Assembly (NCBI GenBank): GCA_903842345.1
Contig: CAIMLR010000047.1
Location: 186,001 to 250,000 of the forward strand
DNA length: 64,000 nt
Origin: an uncultured Myxococcales bacterium
Lineage (GTDB): Bacteria > Myxococcota_A > UBA9042
Direction of reading: 5' to 3'
Below, one piece after another: positions 41,228 to 49,679 of the stretch. The position numbers and the translations under genes were made by a program. How positions within the stretch are numbered: position 1 is the first letter of the stretch; each line of letters starts with the position of its first letter. The notes under the pieces are model-generated. The model did not search any database and had not been told where the DNA came from. It was given only the letters and a program-made list of their open reading frames with translations.

Positions 41228-43042
41228 TCAATAGTTCGACAGCTTGTAGCCCAAGTCGTCGATCGTCTTCTTCGCGATGATGCGACGCAGTGGCAGGATC
41301 GCCGCCGGCACATGCGCGCCCAACTGGCTGGCCTTGCTCGCCCACGGCGCCAATTCGTCGCCACTGAAGCAGTTCTCCAGGACGCGCCGCGCCGTCGCCG
41401 ACGCCCGATCCAGCGCTTCCACCGCCGCCACCGTGCAAATCGCCGACGTCACGGTCTCATCGCCGCCCGCGGCCTTGCGCTGCTGGGTGCGCGCGATGCC
41501 CGAGTCAATCGAGAAGCAATCGATGACCAGATCCGACAGCTGCGCCAGCGTTTCCTGCTCGCCGTCCAGCGCCATCCCGAACTTCGTCGAGGCCGCTTGC
41601 GCAACCAGCAACGTCAGCCACTTGAGGCGCTGCAGCGCGAATTCCGCCAGCGCGGTGCCTTCCGAGGACTGCGGCGCGGTGCCCAAATCGCCTGTCGCCA
41701 GCAGCTTCTGCATGACCTTGATGGCGCCGAACAGGTCCAGACGCGACTGCATCTGGCGCTTGAACAGCGTGCCGGGGATCAACATGCGGTTGATCTCGTT
41801 GGTGCCTTCAAAGATGCGGTTGACGCGCGCGTCGCGGACGAACTTCTCGACGTTGTAGTCTTCCACGAAGCCGTAGCCGCCGTGCCACTGCAGCGAACGG
41901 TCGAGCACGCGGTCGAGCACTTCCGAGCAGTACACCTTGGCGACGGACGCCTCGATCGCGTACTCCTCAATCGCCGCCATCTGCTTCTCGACGTAGTCCG
42001 GCGCGTCGGATTGGAGCGCGTGCAGGCGAGCGTCGATGTCACCGGCGATGCGGTACGTGATCGACTCGCCGAGGTAGATGCCGATGACGGAATCGACGGC
42101 CATCTGGCGAATGACGCCAAAATCGGCGATGCGCGTGCCGAACTGCTTGCGGTCGTTGGCGTACTGGAGGCCCTCGCCGATGGCGCGCTTGGCCGACGAG
42201 ATGACGCCCGCGCCGAGCTTGTAGCGACCGAGATTCAGCGTGTTGAACGCGATCTTGTGGCCCTTGCCGATCTCACCCAGCACGTTCTCAACCGGCACGT
42301 ACGCGTCGTTGAAGATGAGCTGGCAGGTCGACGAACCGCGCAGTCCGAGCTTGTGTTCCTCGTTGCCGACCGTGAAGCCCGGCGTGTTGCGCTCGACGAT
42401 GAAGCCGGTGAACTTATCCCCGTCCACCTTGGCGAACACGACGCCGACGTCCATCCAGGTGGCGTTGGTGATCCATTGCTTGGTGCCGTTGAGGATGTAG
42501 TGCTTGCCATCAGGCGAGAGCACCGCGGTCGTGCGGGCGGCCAACGCGTCTGAGCCAGAGCCCGGCTCCGAGAGCGCGTAGCACGAGACCATTTCGCCCG
42601 AAGCGATCTTCATCGCGTACTTGCGCTTCTGGGCGTCGTTGCCGAAATAGAGGATCGGCGCGAGGCCGATGCCGGAATGCGCGCCCCAGGTGACGCAGAA
42701 GTCGCCCGACGTGCCGAGCTTGTCCGCCAGCAGCAACGACGTGACTTTGTCCGCGCCGATGCCGTCGTACTTCTCTGGCACTTCCACCTGGGCAAAGCCC
42801 AGATCGCAGGCCTTCTTCAGCACTTTGACCATCTCAGCGGCGGCCTTGCCTTCCTTGGATTCGAGGCGGCGCTCTTTGGGCCACACTTCTTTTTCCATGA
42901 AACGCTGGGCCTCAGAGGCCATGGCACGCTGGTCTTCGTCCAAGTCTTCGACCGTGAAAATGCGCGACGTGCCGACGGCCTCGGTGAGGAAACTGCCACC
43001 GGCGGGCGCCGTCCTCTGGTCTGCAATGCTGGAATCTGCCAT
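41228..43042 (-). CDS. Acyl-CoA dehydrogenase, long (VLCAD-like) form
   Basis: FAD enzyme that makes the trans-2-enoyl-CoA in fatty-acid beta-oxidation. 604 residues, the long form with an added C-terminal helical domain like VLCAD/ACAD9 and some bacterial FadE-type enzymes, versus about 380 in short-chain types. Landmarks: CYALSEPGSGSDA (FAD/substrate), KQWITNATWMDV, GFTVGNEEHKLGLRGSSTCQL, and LQWHGGYGFVEDYNVEKFVRDARVNRIFEGTNEI, which includes the region of the catalytic Glu. GGAGAG precedes the ATG at 43042. No thiolase or enoyl-CoA hydratase gene is adjacent. Divergent from the gamma-glutamyltransferase gene. Confidence 0.93.
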   Translation of the reverse strand: MADSSIADQRTAPAGGSFLTEAVGTSRIFTVEDLDEDQRAMASEAQRFMEKEVWPKERRLESKEGKAAAEMVKVLKKACDLGFAQVEVPEKYDGIGADKVTSLLLADKLGTSGDFCVTWGAHSGIGLAPILYFGNDAQKRKYAMKIASGEMVSCYALSEPGSGSDALAARTTAVLSPDGKHYILNGTKQWITNATWMDVGVVFAKVDGDKFTGFIVERNTPGFTVGNEEHKLGLRGSSTCQLIFNDAYVPVENVLGEIGKGHKIAFNTLNLGRYKLGAGVISSAKRAIGEGLQYANDRKQFGTRIADFGVIRQMAVDSVIGIYLGESITYRIAGDIDARLHALQSDAPDYVEKQMAAIEEYAIEASVAKVYCSEVLDRVLDRSLQWHGGYGFVEDYNVEKFVRDARVNRIFEGTNEINRMLIPGTLFKRQMQSRLDLFGAIKVMQKLLATGDLGTAPQSSEGTALAEFALQRLKWLTLLVAQAASTKFGMALDGEQETLAQLSDLVIDCFSIDSGIARTQQRKAAGGDETVTSAICTVAAVEALDRASATARRVLENCFSGDELAPWASKASQLGAHVPAAILPLRRIIAKKTIDDLGYKLSNY

Positions 43043-43197
43043 GGTCGCTCTCCGTGATGCGCGCCAAGCGGGGTCGCGCTGCTGTAGCTCAATCGGTTTG
43101 GCTTGTGCCCAAAACGTCGGGCATCCCGTCCGACGGGGCGAATCGTAGACCCGCGTGACGTTCGCTGCAATGGGACGCAGGTGGCTGGAGGTCAAGC

Positions 43198-45027
43198 GTG
43201 GCGCAAATGCACAAGATGTCTCTACGTGTCGCGTTCATCGCCCTGTCCGGCTGCGCTGCCGTGCAGCCGCAAGTCGTGGAAGCGGGGCCAGTTGACCTGC
43301 CCGTGACCGCGACGCCCGTCGTCGTCCTGACCGCGCCGTTCACCGCCGCGGAGATCGCGTTGCCGCAGGTCGCGCAAGTACAAGTGCCGCAGGTCGCTGA
43401 CGCCAGGCATTTCGCCGTTGCGACCGCGCATCCGCTTGCCACGCGCGCCGCCGCGGACGTGCTGCGCCAGGGAGGAACGGCGATCGACGCGCTCGTAGCC
43501 GCCAGTTTCTTGCTGACCGTCGTCGCCCCGCAGTCAACTGGCATCGGCGGCGGCGGTTTTGCCGTCGTTTTGCCCGGCGATTCGCGGCCCGCACGCGCCT
43601 TTGATTTTCGTGAGACTGCGCCGGAAGGGATGGTCCTGAAGGAGTACCTGACCGCTGACGGCAAGGCGATCGCCGAGCGGACCCAGCACCACGGCTTGGC
43701 GGTGGCGACGCCGGGCTACGTCGCGGGACTGTGGCGCCTGCACCGCCGGTATGGCAGCCTGCCATGGGCGCAGTTGGTGCAGCCCTCGGTGGAGGTGGCG
43801 CGCCGCGGCTATCCGATCGGCAAGGACCTCGCACGTTCGATAGCGCTGATTGCCCCGTTCCTGAATCCGATGGCGCGTCAGGTGTTTTTCAAGCACGGTC
43901 AGCCGCTCCAGGCGGGCGAAGTGCTGGTGCAGCCGCAGTTGGCGGTGACGCTGCAGCGCATTGCCAATGAAGGGCCCGTCGCGTTCTACGCCGGCCCCGT
44001 CGCGGCTGACATCGTCGCGACGGCGCAAGCGGCGGGCGGCAAGTTGGCGGCGAGCGACATGATGAAATACGAAGTGCGGGACTTCCCGCCGCTGGCTGGC
44101 CACATCGCGGGACTGGAAGTGTTGACGATGCCCCAGCCGTCGGCCGGTGGTGCGCAAGTCCTGACCATGGCAGAAGGTTTCGCTGCCCTGCCCGCGCACC
44201 TGCGGGCGCATACGGACCCGGCACAGTTGGCGCACACGCTGGCTGAGGTGATGCGGCGGTCGTTCGTGCTGCGGCTGGCCTACAGCGGGGACGTGACGCA
44301 CCCGGCGCAGACGCTCGACCAGGCGTTTCCCGCCGCGGCGCGGCAACTGCTGAACAAGTCGTTCGATGGCCAGCACGCCACGCCGACGGCAACGCTGCCC
44401 GCGCTACCCGCGTCGCCCAGCGGGCGCGTCGGCGAGAACCACCAGAACACCAGTCACGTCGCGATTGTCGACGGCAGCGGCATGGCGGTTTCCTCGACCC
44501 ACACGGTCAACCTGTACCTGGGAAGCGGCTTGATGACCGACGGCGGCATCGTCTTGAATAATGAGATGGATGACTTCACGTTTTCCATCGAATCTGCCAA
44601 TTTCTTTGGTCTCGCGGGCAGCGCGCAGAACCTCGCACGGCCAGGCGCGCGGCCGGTCTCGTCCATGAGTCCGACCCTCGTGCTGAAGGACGGTCAGCCG
44701 CTGTTGGTCGTTGGCTCGCCGGGCGGGACGCGCATTCCGACGACCGTGTTTCAAGTCCTCGCGCGGCACCTGCTGCTGGCTGAACCGTTGGACGCGGCCA
44801 TCGCCGCCGTGCGCGTGCATCATCAGGCCAAGCCCGACGCGGCGTTCCTGGAGGAAGGCCCCGTCGGCGATGCGCTGGCGAAGGCCCTGCAGGCGCGCGG
44901 CCACGAGGTTCAGCGCGCGCCGCCGTGGTGCAATGTCCAGGCCGTGCGGCGGGCGTGCGACAAAGGCACGTGCACGTATCAGGCTGTCAGCGATCCGCGC
45001 CAGGAAGGCGGCGCGATCGCCGAGTAG
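43198..45027 (+). CDS. ggt: Gamma-glutamyltransferase, exported
   Basis: Self-cleaving N-terminal-nucleophile enzyme that takes the gamma-glutamyl group from glutathione and related compounds. 609 residues. The GTG at 43198 is supported by GGAGG 6 bases upstream. The N-terminus is a signal peptide, possibly a lipoprotein (ALSGC), so the enzyme is periplasmic or surface-held. The predicted processing site and nucleophile is T418 in NTSHVAIVD, where TTH is more usual. Other landmarks: ATAHPLATRAAADVLRQGG near the start, DFRETAP (glutamate-binding Arg), NNEMDDF, and MSPTLVL...VGSPGGTRI. It ends 3 bases from the convergent kinase gene. Confidence 0.93.
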   Translation: MAQMHKMSLRVAFIALSGCAAVQPQVVEAGPVDLPVTATPVVVLTAPFTAAEIALPQVAQVQVPQVADARHFAVATAHPLATRAAADVLRQGGTAIDALVAASFLLTVVAPQSTGIGGGGFAVVLPGDSRPARAFDFRETAPEGMVLKEYLTADGKAIAERTQHHGLAVATPGYVAGLWRLHRRYGSLPWAQLVQPSVEVARRGYPIGKDLARSIALIAPFLNPMARQVFFKHGQPLQAGEVLVQPQLAVTLQRIANEGPVAFYAGPVAADIVATAQAAGGKLAASDMMKYEVRDFPPLAGHIAGLEVLTMPQPSAGGAQVLTMAEGFAALPAHLRAHTDPAQLAHTLAEVMRRSFVLRLAYSGDVTHPAQTLDQAFPAAARQLLNKSFDGQHATPTATLPALPASPSGRVGENHQNTSHVAIVDGSGMAVSSTHTVNLYLGSGLMTDGGIVLNNEMDDFTFSIESANFFGLAGSAQNLARPGARPVSSMSPTLVLKDGQPLLVVGSPGGTRIPTTVFQVLARHLLLAEPLDAAIAAVRVHHQAKPDAAFLEEGPVGDALAKALQARGHEVQRAPPWCNVQAVRRACDKGTCTYQAVSDPRQEGGAIAE

Positions 45028-45030
45028 CGG

Positions 45031-46572
45031 CTACTCGCTCGCGTCCCGATGGGCGAGGAAAAAGGCAATGCCCGCGGTACCTTCCAGCTGGCGCGACGCT
45101 TCCGCCAGTACCCGCTCGACCAGCTCGCGCTTGGACGTGTGGTACGTCACCGTCAGCGCCGACATCGCGAATTTGTTCAGGACCGGCACCTCTGCGGCCG
45201 CCTTCAGGAACGCCTGTGCATCCTTGCACGTCTGGAAACGATCCTCTGGCCGCTTGGCGCACGCACGCGCGATGAACTCCGCGAGGTCCGCGGGAATATT
45301 CGGCACCAGCGCGTGGATATCCGGCAGCGGCTCCTGGACATGCTTGGCCAGGAGATCCTGCAGGCGGTCCGCGTCGAACGGCAGCTCGCGCGCCAGCAGC
45401 TCGAATGCCAAAATACCCAGCGAATAGATGTCGCTGCGACCGTCCACCGGCAAGTTGCAGATCTGCTCCGGCGACATGTAGTACGGCGTGCCGATGATCT
45501 TGCCGCCCGACGTCCCGCCCGGGCGCGTCGCGATCCCAAAGTCCAGCAGCTTGACCTTGCCGTCCGCCAGCAGGAACACGTTGGCCGGCTTGATGTCCCG
45601 GTGAATGAGCCCGTGGGCGTGCGAGTACGCCAGCGCGCCGCAGATCTCGCGCAAGATGCGCCGCGCGTTCTGCCACTCCAGCTGCGGTCCATTGTCGATG
45701 AGCGACTCCAGCAGGTCGCCCGACAGCTTCTCCATGACGATGAACTTGGTCCCGTACGCGTGCTCCACGTCCAGCACGCGCACGATGTTGTCGTGGTCCA
45801 GGCTCGCAACGAGCCGCGCTTCCTCGTCAAAGTGGTCGCTGAACGTCGGGTCAAACACCAGCGCGTGGGACAGCATCTTGAGCGCGACGGGCGTCCCGAG
45901 CGTCGGGTGCCGCGCCTCAAAGACCGTCGCCACGCCGCCGGATCCCAGACGCCCGACGACCTCGTATTTGCCCACCTTGCGGATGCCGGACGTCTCCATC
46001 AGCCGTTCGCCGACGAGCCGCGTCAGGAAAACGCCGGTCTCCGGGTGACGGATGAACAAGTCGCTGAGCGTCGGCTTGGCGATCCGCAGGCACTGGACGT
46101 CGTCTTCCGCGACGATCGTCGCTGTGCGCGGCTCCTGCGTAATCAGCGCCATTTCACCAAGAATCGCCGGCGCTTCCGCAATCTTCTCAAAGATGACGAC
46201 CTGTTGGGCATCGCGCACCACGATCCGCACCCTGCCTGATTCCAGAACGAACATGTGCTCGCCCGGCTCGCCTTGCTTCAGGATCTGCTGGCCTCGGGCA
46301 AACGCGACGGGCTCCATTGCCGCCTGGAACCGCGCCAGCGCCTCCTCCTCCATCCCGGCAAACAACGGCAGCGCCTGCCACTGCGCGGCGGGCGAGGGCT
46401 GAGTGCGCTGCGGCTGGGCGTCGTCGAGGCCTTCAAAATGCTGGGTGACCGAGTAGCCCGCCGACCTGGGCGCGGACTGCCGCGGCGGCGGCGAGCTGGG
46501 CGGGGGCGGAATCGTCAAAGGCGCCCCGGGCAGGCGCTGGGTGGCATGGTGTGGATCGCGCAGCTCGGGCAT
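45031..46572 (-). CDS. Cyclic-nucleotide-binding domain fused to a Ser/Thr kinase (copy 1)
   Basis: 513 residues, cytoplasmic. Order: Pro-rich disordered N-terminus (1-65); cNMP-binding domain (about 68-195) with an intact phosphate cassette ([16 protein letters not shown]140, R149); Hanks-type kinase (about 203-455) with ATP lysine K232, HRD with D326, DFG with D344 and the activation-segment ending [10 protein letters not shown]; and a C-terminal unit of about 60 residues ([19 protein letters not shown]). All catalytic residues are present, so it should be an active kinase gated by a cyclic nucleotide. Copy 2 at 47879-49525 has the same architecture. A 62-aa membrane protein gene precedes it by 66 bases on the same strand. 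Confidence 0.93.
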   Translation of the reverse strand: MPELRDPHHATQRLPGAPLTIPPPPSSPPPRQSAPRSAGYSVTQHFEGLDDAQPQRTQPSPAAQWQALPLFAGMEEEALARFQAAMEPVAFARGQQILKQGEPGEHMFVLESGRVRIVVRDAQQVVIFEKIAEAPAILGEMALITQEPRTATIVAEDDVQCLRIAKPTLSDLFIRHPETGVFLTRLVGERLMETSGIRKVGKYEVVGRLGSGGVATVFEARHPTLGTPVALKMLSHALVFDPTFSDHFDEEARLVASLDHDNIVRVLDVEHAYGTKFIVMEKLSGDLLESLIDNGPQLEWQNARRILREICGALAYSHAHGLIHRDIKPANVFLLADGKVKLLDFGIATRPGGTSGGKIIGTPYYMSPEQICNLPVDGRSDIYSLGILAFELLARELPFDADRLQDLLAKHVQEPLPDIHALVPNIPADLAEFIARACAKRPEDRFQTCKDAQAFLKAAAEVPVLNKFAMSALTVTYHTSKRELVERVLAEASRQLEGTAGIAFFLAHRDASE

Positions 46573-46638
46573 CGTGGACTCCAGCTTCAGGAACGGCGGC
46601 TGGAAGTGGAGCGCAAGTGCGCCGCGGACGCAAGCGCG

Positions 46639-46827
46639 CTACCGCGCAACGCCCCGAATCACGATGAAAGTCCAGAAGAGGAAGGCCACGGCGATGACCG
46701 CGACCGTAGCGCCGCAGCCGAGCAACATCCACCGCGCGACAAGAACCGGCACCGGCGCTTCGATCTTCCCGGGCGGAATCGCCAACGGCGGCTGGCGGGA
46801 CGGCTGGCTGCGCTGCGGATCGGACAT
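46639..46827 (-). CDS. Small single-span membrane protein, 62 aa
   Basis: Not recognised. It reads [10 protein letters not shown], a Pro-rich cytoplasmic part, then one strong membrane helix (about 30-56, [24 protein letters not shown]) and a short basic tail. No clear ribosome site precedes the ATG at 46827, and an upstream in-frame ATG would add 17 residues. It lies just upstream of, and co-directional with, the kinase of copy 1, so it could be a membrane partner for it. Low-complexity composition keeps confidence moderate. Confidence 0.5.
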   Translation of the reverse strand: MSDPQRSQPSRQPPLAIPPGKIEAPVPVLVARWMLLGCGATVAVIAVAFLFWTFIVIRGVAR

Positions 46828-46968
46828 GCGGTTCGGCCATCGGGCAAGTGGCGCAGCAACGGTGCAACGCAGCGGCATGCTCGCGCGCAGGCGGGCGCGG
46901 CGTCAAGCCATCTTGCACCGCAGCAGCCGCCCTGCCACCATCCGCTCCGCCATACCACGGAGCTGCTG

Positions 46969-47820
46969 ATGTCCACGCCGATTCTTGACCAGAACCTTGT
47001 GACCGATTTGAGTGAACGGCTGTCCTATCCCGGCTACCTGCAACTCGACACGCTGTTGGCGGCGCAGCAGCCGCTTTCCGCGCCGGAGCACCACGATGAG
47101 CTCCTGTTCATCATCCAACACCAGACGACGGAGCTGTGGTTCAAGCTTGTGCTGCACGAACTGGCCGCGGCGCTGGATTTCATCCGCCGCGACGAACTGG
47201 AGCCGACGTTCAAGATCCTGGCGCGCATCAAGCACATCCAGGCGCAACTCGTGTCGCAGTGGTCCGTGCTGGCCACGCTGACGCCGACCGAATACTGCCA
47301 ATTCCGCTACGTGCTGGGGCCGGCGAGCGGCTTCCAGTCGCCGCAGTACCGGCTCGTCGAGTTCATGCTGGGCAACAAGGACGAGCGGATGCTCGCGGTC
47401 CATCGCCACCGGCCCGAGGATTTTCAGCGGCTGTCAGACGCGCTGCTGGCGCCCAGCCTGTACGACGAATTCCTGCGCCACCTCGCGCGCCGCGGGCTGC
47501 CGGTGCCGCCTGAAGTGCTGGAACGCGACCTGTCACAGCCGCACGTGCGCAGCGTAGCGTTGGTTGAGGTTTTCAAGGCCATCTACGCGGATCCACAAGC
47601 GCATTGGGATGCGTACGAGATGTGTGAGAAGCTCATCGACATTGACGAACACTTCCAGATTTGGCGTTTCCGGCACATGAAGGTCGTGGAGCGCATCATT
47701 GGCATGAAGCGCGGTACGGGCGGCACGAGCGGCGTGGGCTACCTGCGGCACATGCTGGACGCGCAACTGTTCCCGGAGATCTGGGACGTGCGTACGGAGC
47801 TGGGCGAAGTCGGACGGTAG
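46969..47820 (+). CDS. kynA: Tryptophan 2,3-dioxygenase
   Basis: Haem enzyme that opens the indole ring of L-tryptophan to N-formylkynurenine, the first step of the kynurenine route. 283 residues, the usual bacterial length. Landmarks: [16 protein letters not shown] with the active-site His, [31 protein letters not shown] and the C-terminal haem-ligand region [28 protein letters not shown] precedes the ATG. No kynureninase or formamidase gene is adjacent. Instead it stands alone between the two kinase-fusion genes on the opposite strand. Confidence 0.97.
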   Translation: MSTPILDQNLVTDLSERLSYPGYLQLDTLLAAQQPLSAPEHHDELLFIIQHQTTELWFKLVLHELAAALDFIRRDELEPTFKILARIKHIQAQLVSQWSVLATLTPTEYCQFRYVLGPASGFQSPQYRLVEFMLGNKDERMLAVHRHRPEDFQRLSDALLAPSLYDEFLRHLARRGLPVPPEVLERDLSQPHVRSVALVEVFKAIYADPQAHWDAYEMCEKLIDIDEHFQIWRFRHMKVVERIIGMKRGTGGTSGVGYLRHMLDAQLFPEIWDVRTELGEVGR

Positions 47821-47878
47821 GAGCCGAACATGCCACCGGTCTGACCGAAAAGATTGGGTATCCGATCAGGTCAGCCCG

Positions 47879-49525
47879 TCAGGCTTCCTTGGCCTCTTTG
47901 GACGTCTGGTGCGCGTGCAGCAGCGTCACGCCCGCCTGGTGCGAAAGGCGCTTTTCCAGGTCCGCGAGCGCGTCCGCCACCATCTGCCGGCGGCTCGGGT
48001 GGTAGGAAATCGCCACGGTTGACAGCTCAATCCGGTGCACGACCGGCAAATCCGCGGCGAGCTGCAGGAAAGCGACCGCTTCGTCGCACGTTGCGAACCG
48101 ATCTTCTGGCTTCTTCGCCGTCGACCGCAGGATGAACTCGCGCAAGTCGTCCGGCAGATCCGCCACCTTGAGTCGCGGATCCGGCGTCGCCGCCAGCAAG
48201 TGCAGATCCAGCAGCTCTTCAATCGTTTCTGCATCAAACGGCACGTCATGCGTGACCAATTCGTACGCAAGAATGCCCAGCGAATAGAGATCGGAGCGAC
48301 CGTCCAGCTTGCTGCCGATGATCTGCTCCGGCGACATGTAGTACGGCGTGCCCATCAGGCTGTTGCCGCCGTGCGCGGACGCTTCCGCCGACACCGCAAT
48401 GCCGAAATCCAGCAGTTTCACACGGCGGTCGTCCGCGGTCAGAAAGACGTTGGACGGCTTGATGTCCCGGTGCAGCAACCCGCGCGCGTGCGAATACGCC
48501 AGCGCGGACGCGATTTCCCGCAGGATGCGCCGGACCGTGCCCCAGTTGAACTGCGTCTTGTTGCGGATGACGTCGTCCAGCGTGAGTCCGGACAGCTTCT
48601 CCATCACGATGAAGTGCGTCCCGTAGGCCTTCTCCGTGTCGTACACCCGCACGATATTTTCATGGTCGAGCTTGGCGACGAGCTTGGCCTCTTCCTGAAA
48701 TTGCCGCGCAAATTTAGGGTGATAGACAAGCGCGTGCGACAGCATCTTGAGCGCGACGTTGCGGCCAAGCCCCGGATGCAGCGCTTCAAAAACCGTGGCG
48801 ACCGCGCCGGCGCCCAGACGACCGACGACCTGGTACTTGCCCACGTGCTGGATCGACTTGGACTCCAACAGCCGATCGCCGACCGCACGCGTCAGGAACG
48901 CAGCGATATGCGGATTCTTCTGCACGAGTTCGTCAAACGCCGCGCGGGACACCCGCAGGCAGCGGACATCGTCGACGGCCGTCACCGTGGCGTTGCGCGG
49001 CGTCGCCGTAATCAGCGCCATCTCACCAAACAGCGCGGGCGCTTGCAGGACGCGCTCAAAATGCGTGTCGGCATTGGCGACGTCGATCACCACGCGCACT
49101 TCACCCTGATCGAGCAGGTACATCGCGTCGGCCGCATCGCCCTGGCGGACAATCGACTCGCCTGGCGCGAACTTGCACGGCTCCATCACCGCGCGCAATT
49201 CGGCAATCGCGATCGCGTTCATGGCGCGAAAGACCTCAAGATCCGCCCATTGCGGCCGACCACCGTCGTCAATTCGGGTTTCCCGCATTCCCTGCTGCGC
49301 CTGGGCGAGCGCCTTGTTCGGGTCCACGGCGGCCATCGACGGCATCGCCCCTTGGCCGCTGCTGATGTGCGACAGCGGAACGGCGATCTGCGGAATCGGC
49401 GACGCGCGGTAGGTCTGCTGCGTGCCGGGCGACGGCGGCATCGGCGGAATGAACGCGATCGTCTTGGCGAGCGACGTTTCTTCCTGCGCAGGCGTTTCGG
49501 CGGGGGAATGGGGATCAGTCGACAT
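47879..49525 (-). CDS. Cyclic-nucleotide-binding domain fused to a Ser/Thr kinase (copy 2)
   Basis: 548 residues, same order as copy 1: disordered N-terminus (1-90), cNMP-binding domain with cassette FGEMALITATPRNAT, Hanks kinase with ALK, HRDIKPSN, DFGIA and [10 protein letters not shown], and a related C-terminal unit (STVAISYHPSRRQMVADAL). Catalytic residues are intact. The two kinases are clearly paralogous over the whole length except the N-terminus, where only Pro/Ser bias is shared. GGAG precedes the start at 49525. It is divergent from the PEGA-domain gene (154 bases apart), which may share its promoter region. Confidence 0.93.
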   Translation of the reverse strand: MSTDPHSPAETPAQEETSLAKTIAFIPPMPPSPGTQQTYRASPIPQIAVPLSHISSGQGAMPSMAAVDPNKALAQAQQGMRETRIDDGGRPQWADLEVFRAMNAIAIAELRAVMEPCKFAPGESIVRQGDAADAMYLLDQGEVRVVIDVANADTHFERVLQAPALFGEMALITATPRNATVTAVDDVRCLRVSRAAFDELVQKNPHIAAFLTRAVGDRLLESKSIQHVGKYQVVGRLGAGAVATVFEALHPGLGRNVALKMLSHALVYHPKFARQFQEEAKLVAKLDHENIVRVYDTEKAYGTHFIVMEKLSGLTLDDVIRNKTQFNWGTVRRILREIASALAYSHARGLLHRDIKPSNVFLTADDRRVKLLDFGIAVSAEASAHGGNSLMGTPYYMSPEQIIGSKLDGRSDLYSLGILAYELVTHDVPFDAETIEELLDLHLLAATPDPRLKVADLPDDLREFILRSTAKKPEDRFATCDEAVAFLQLAADLPVVHRIELSTVAISYHPSRRQMVADALADLEKRLSHQAGVTLLHAHQTSKEAKEA

Positions 49526-49679
49526 GGTGCTCCGGCCCTGAGGAAGTCGAGCGTAACCCGCGCCGCGTTGTCCCGCAAACCTTCATTGGCAAAAGGCGAA
49601 TCACACAACGCTTGCCAGCGCGCGCGGACCTGCGCATTCTGTGGGGCAGTGCGGCAAACGAGCCGCAGCGGATTGGCCG

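Noticed and set aside
39348-41234. Long plus-strand frames opposite the DASS transporter
   Set aside because: No motif and Arg/Thr/Pro bias, while the minus strand gives a full transporter with both SN(A/T)AT motifs.
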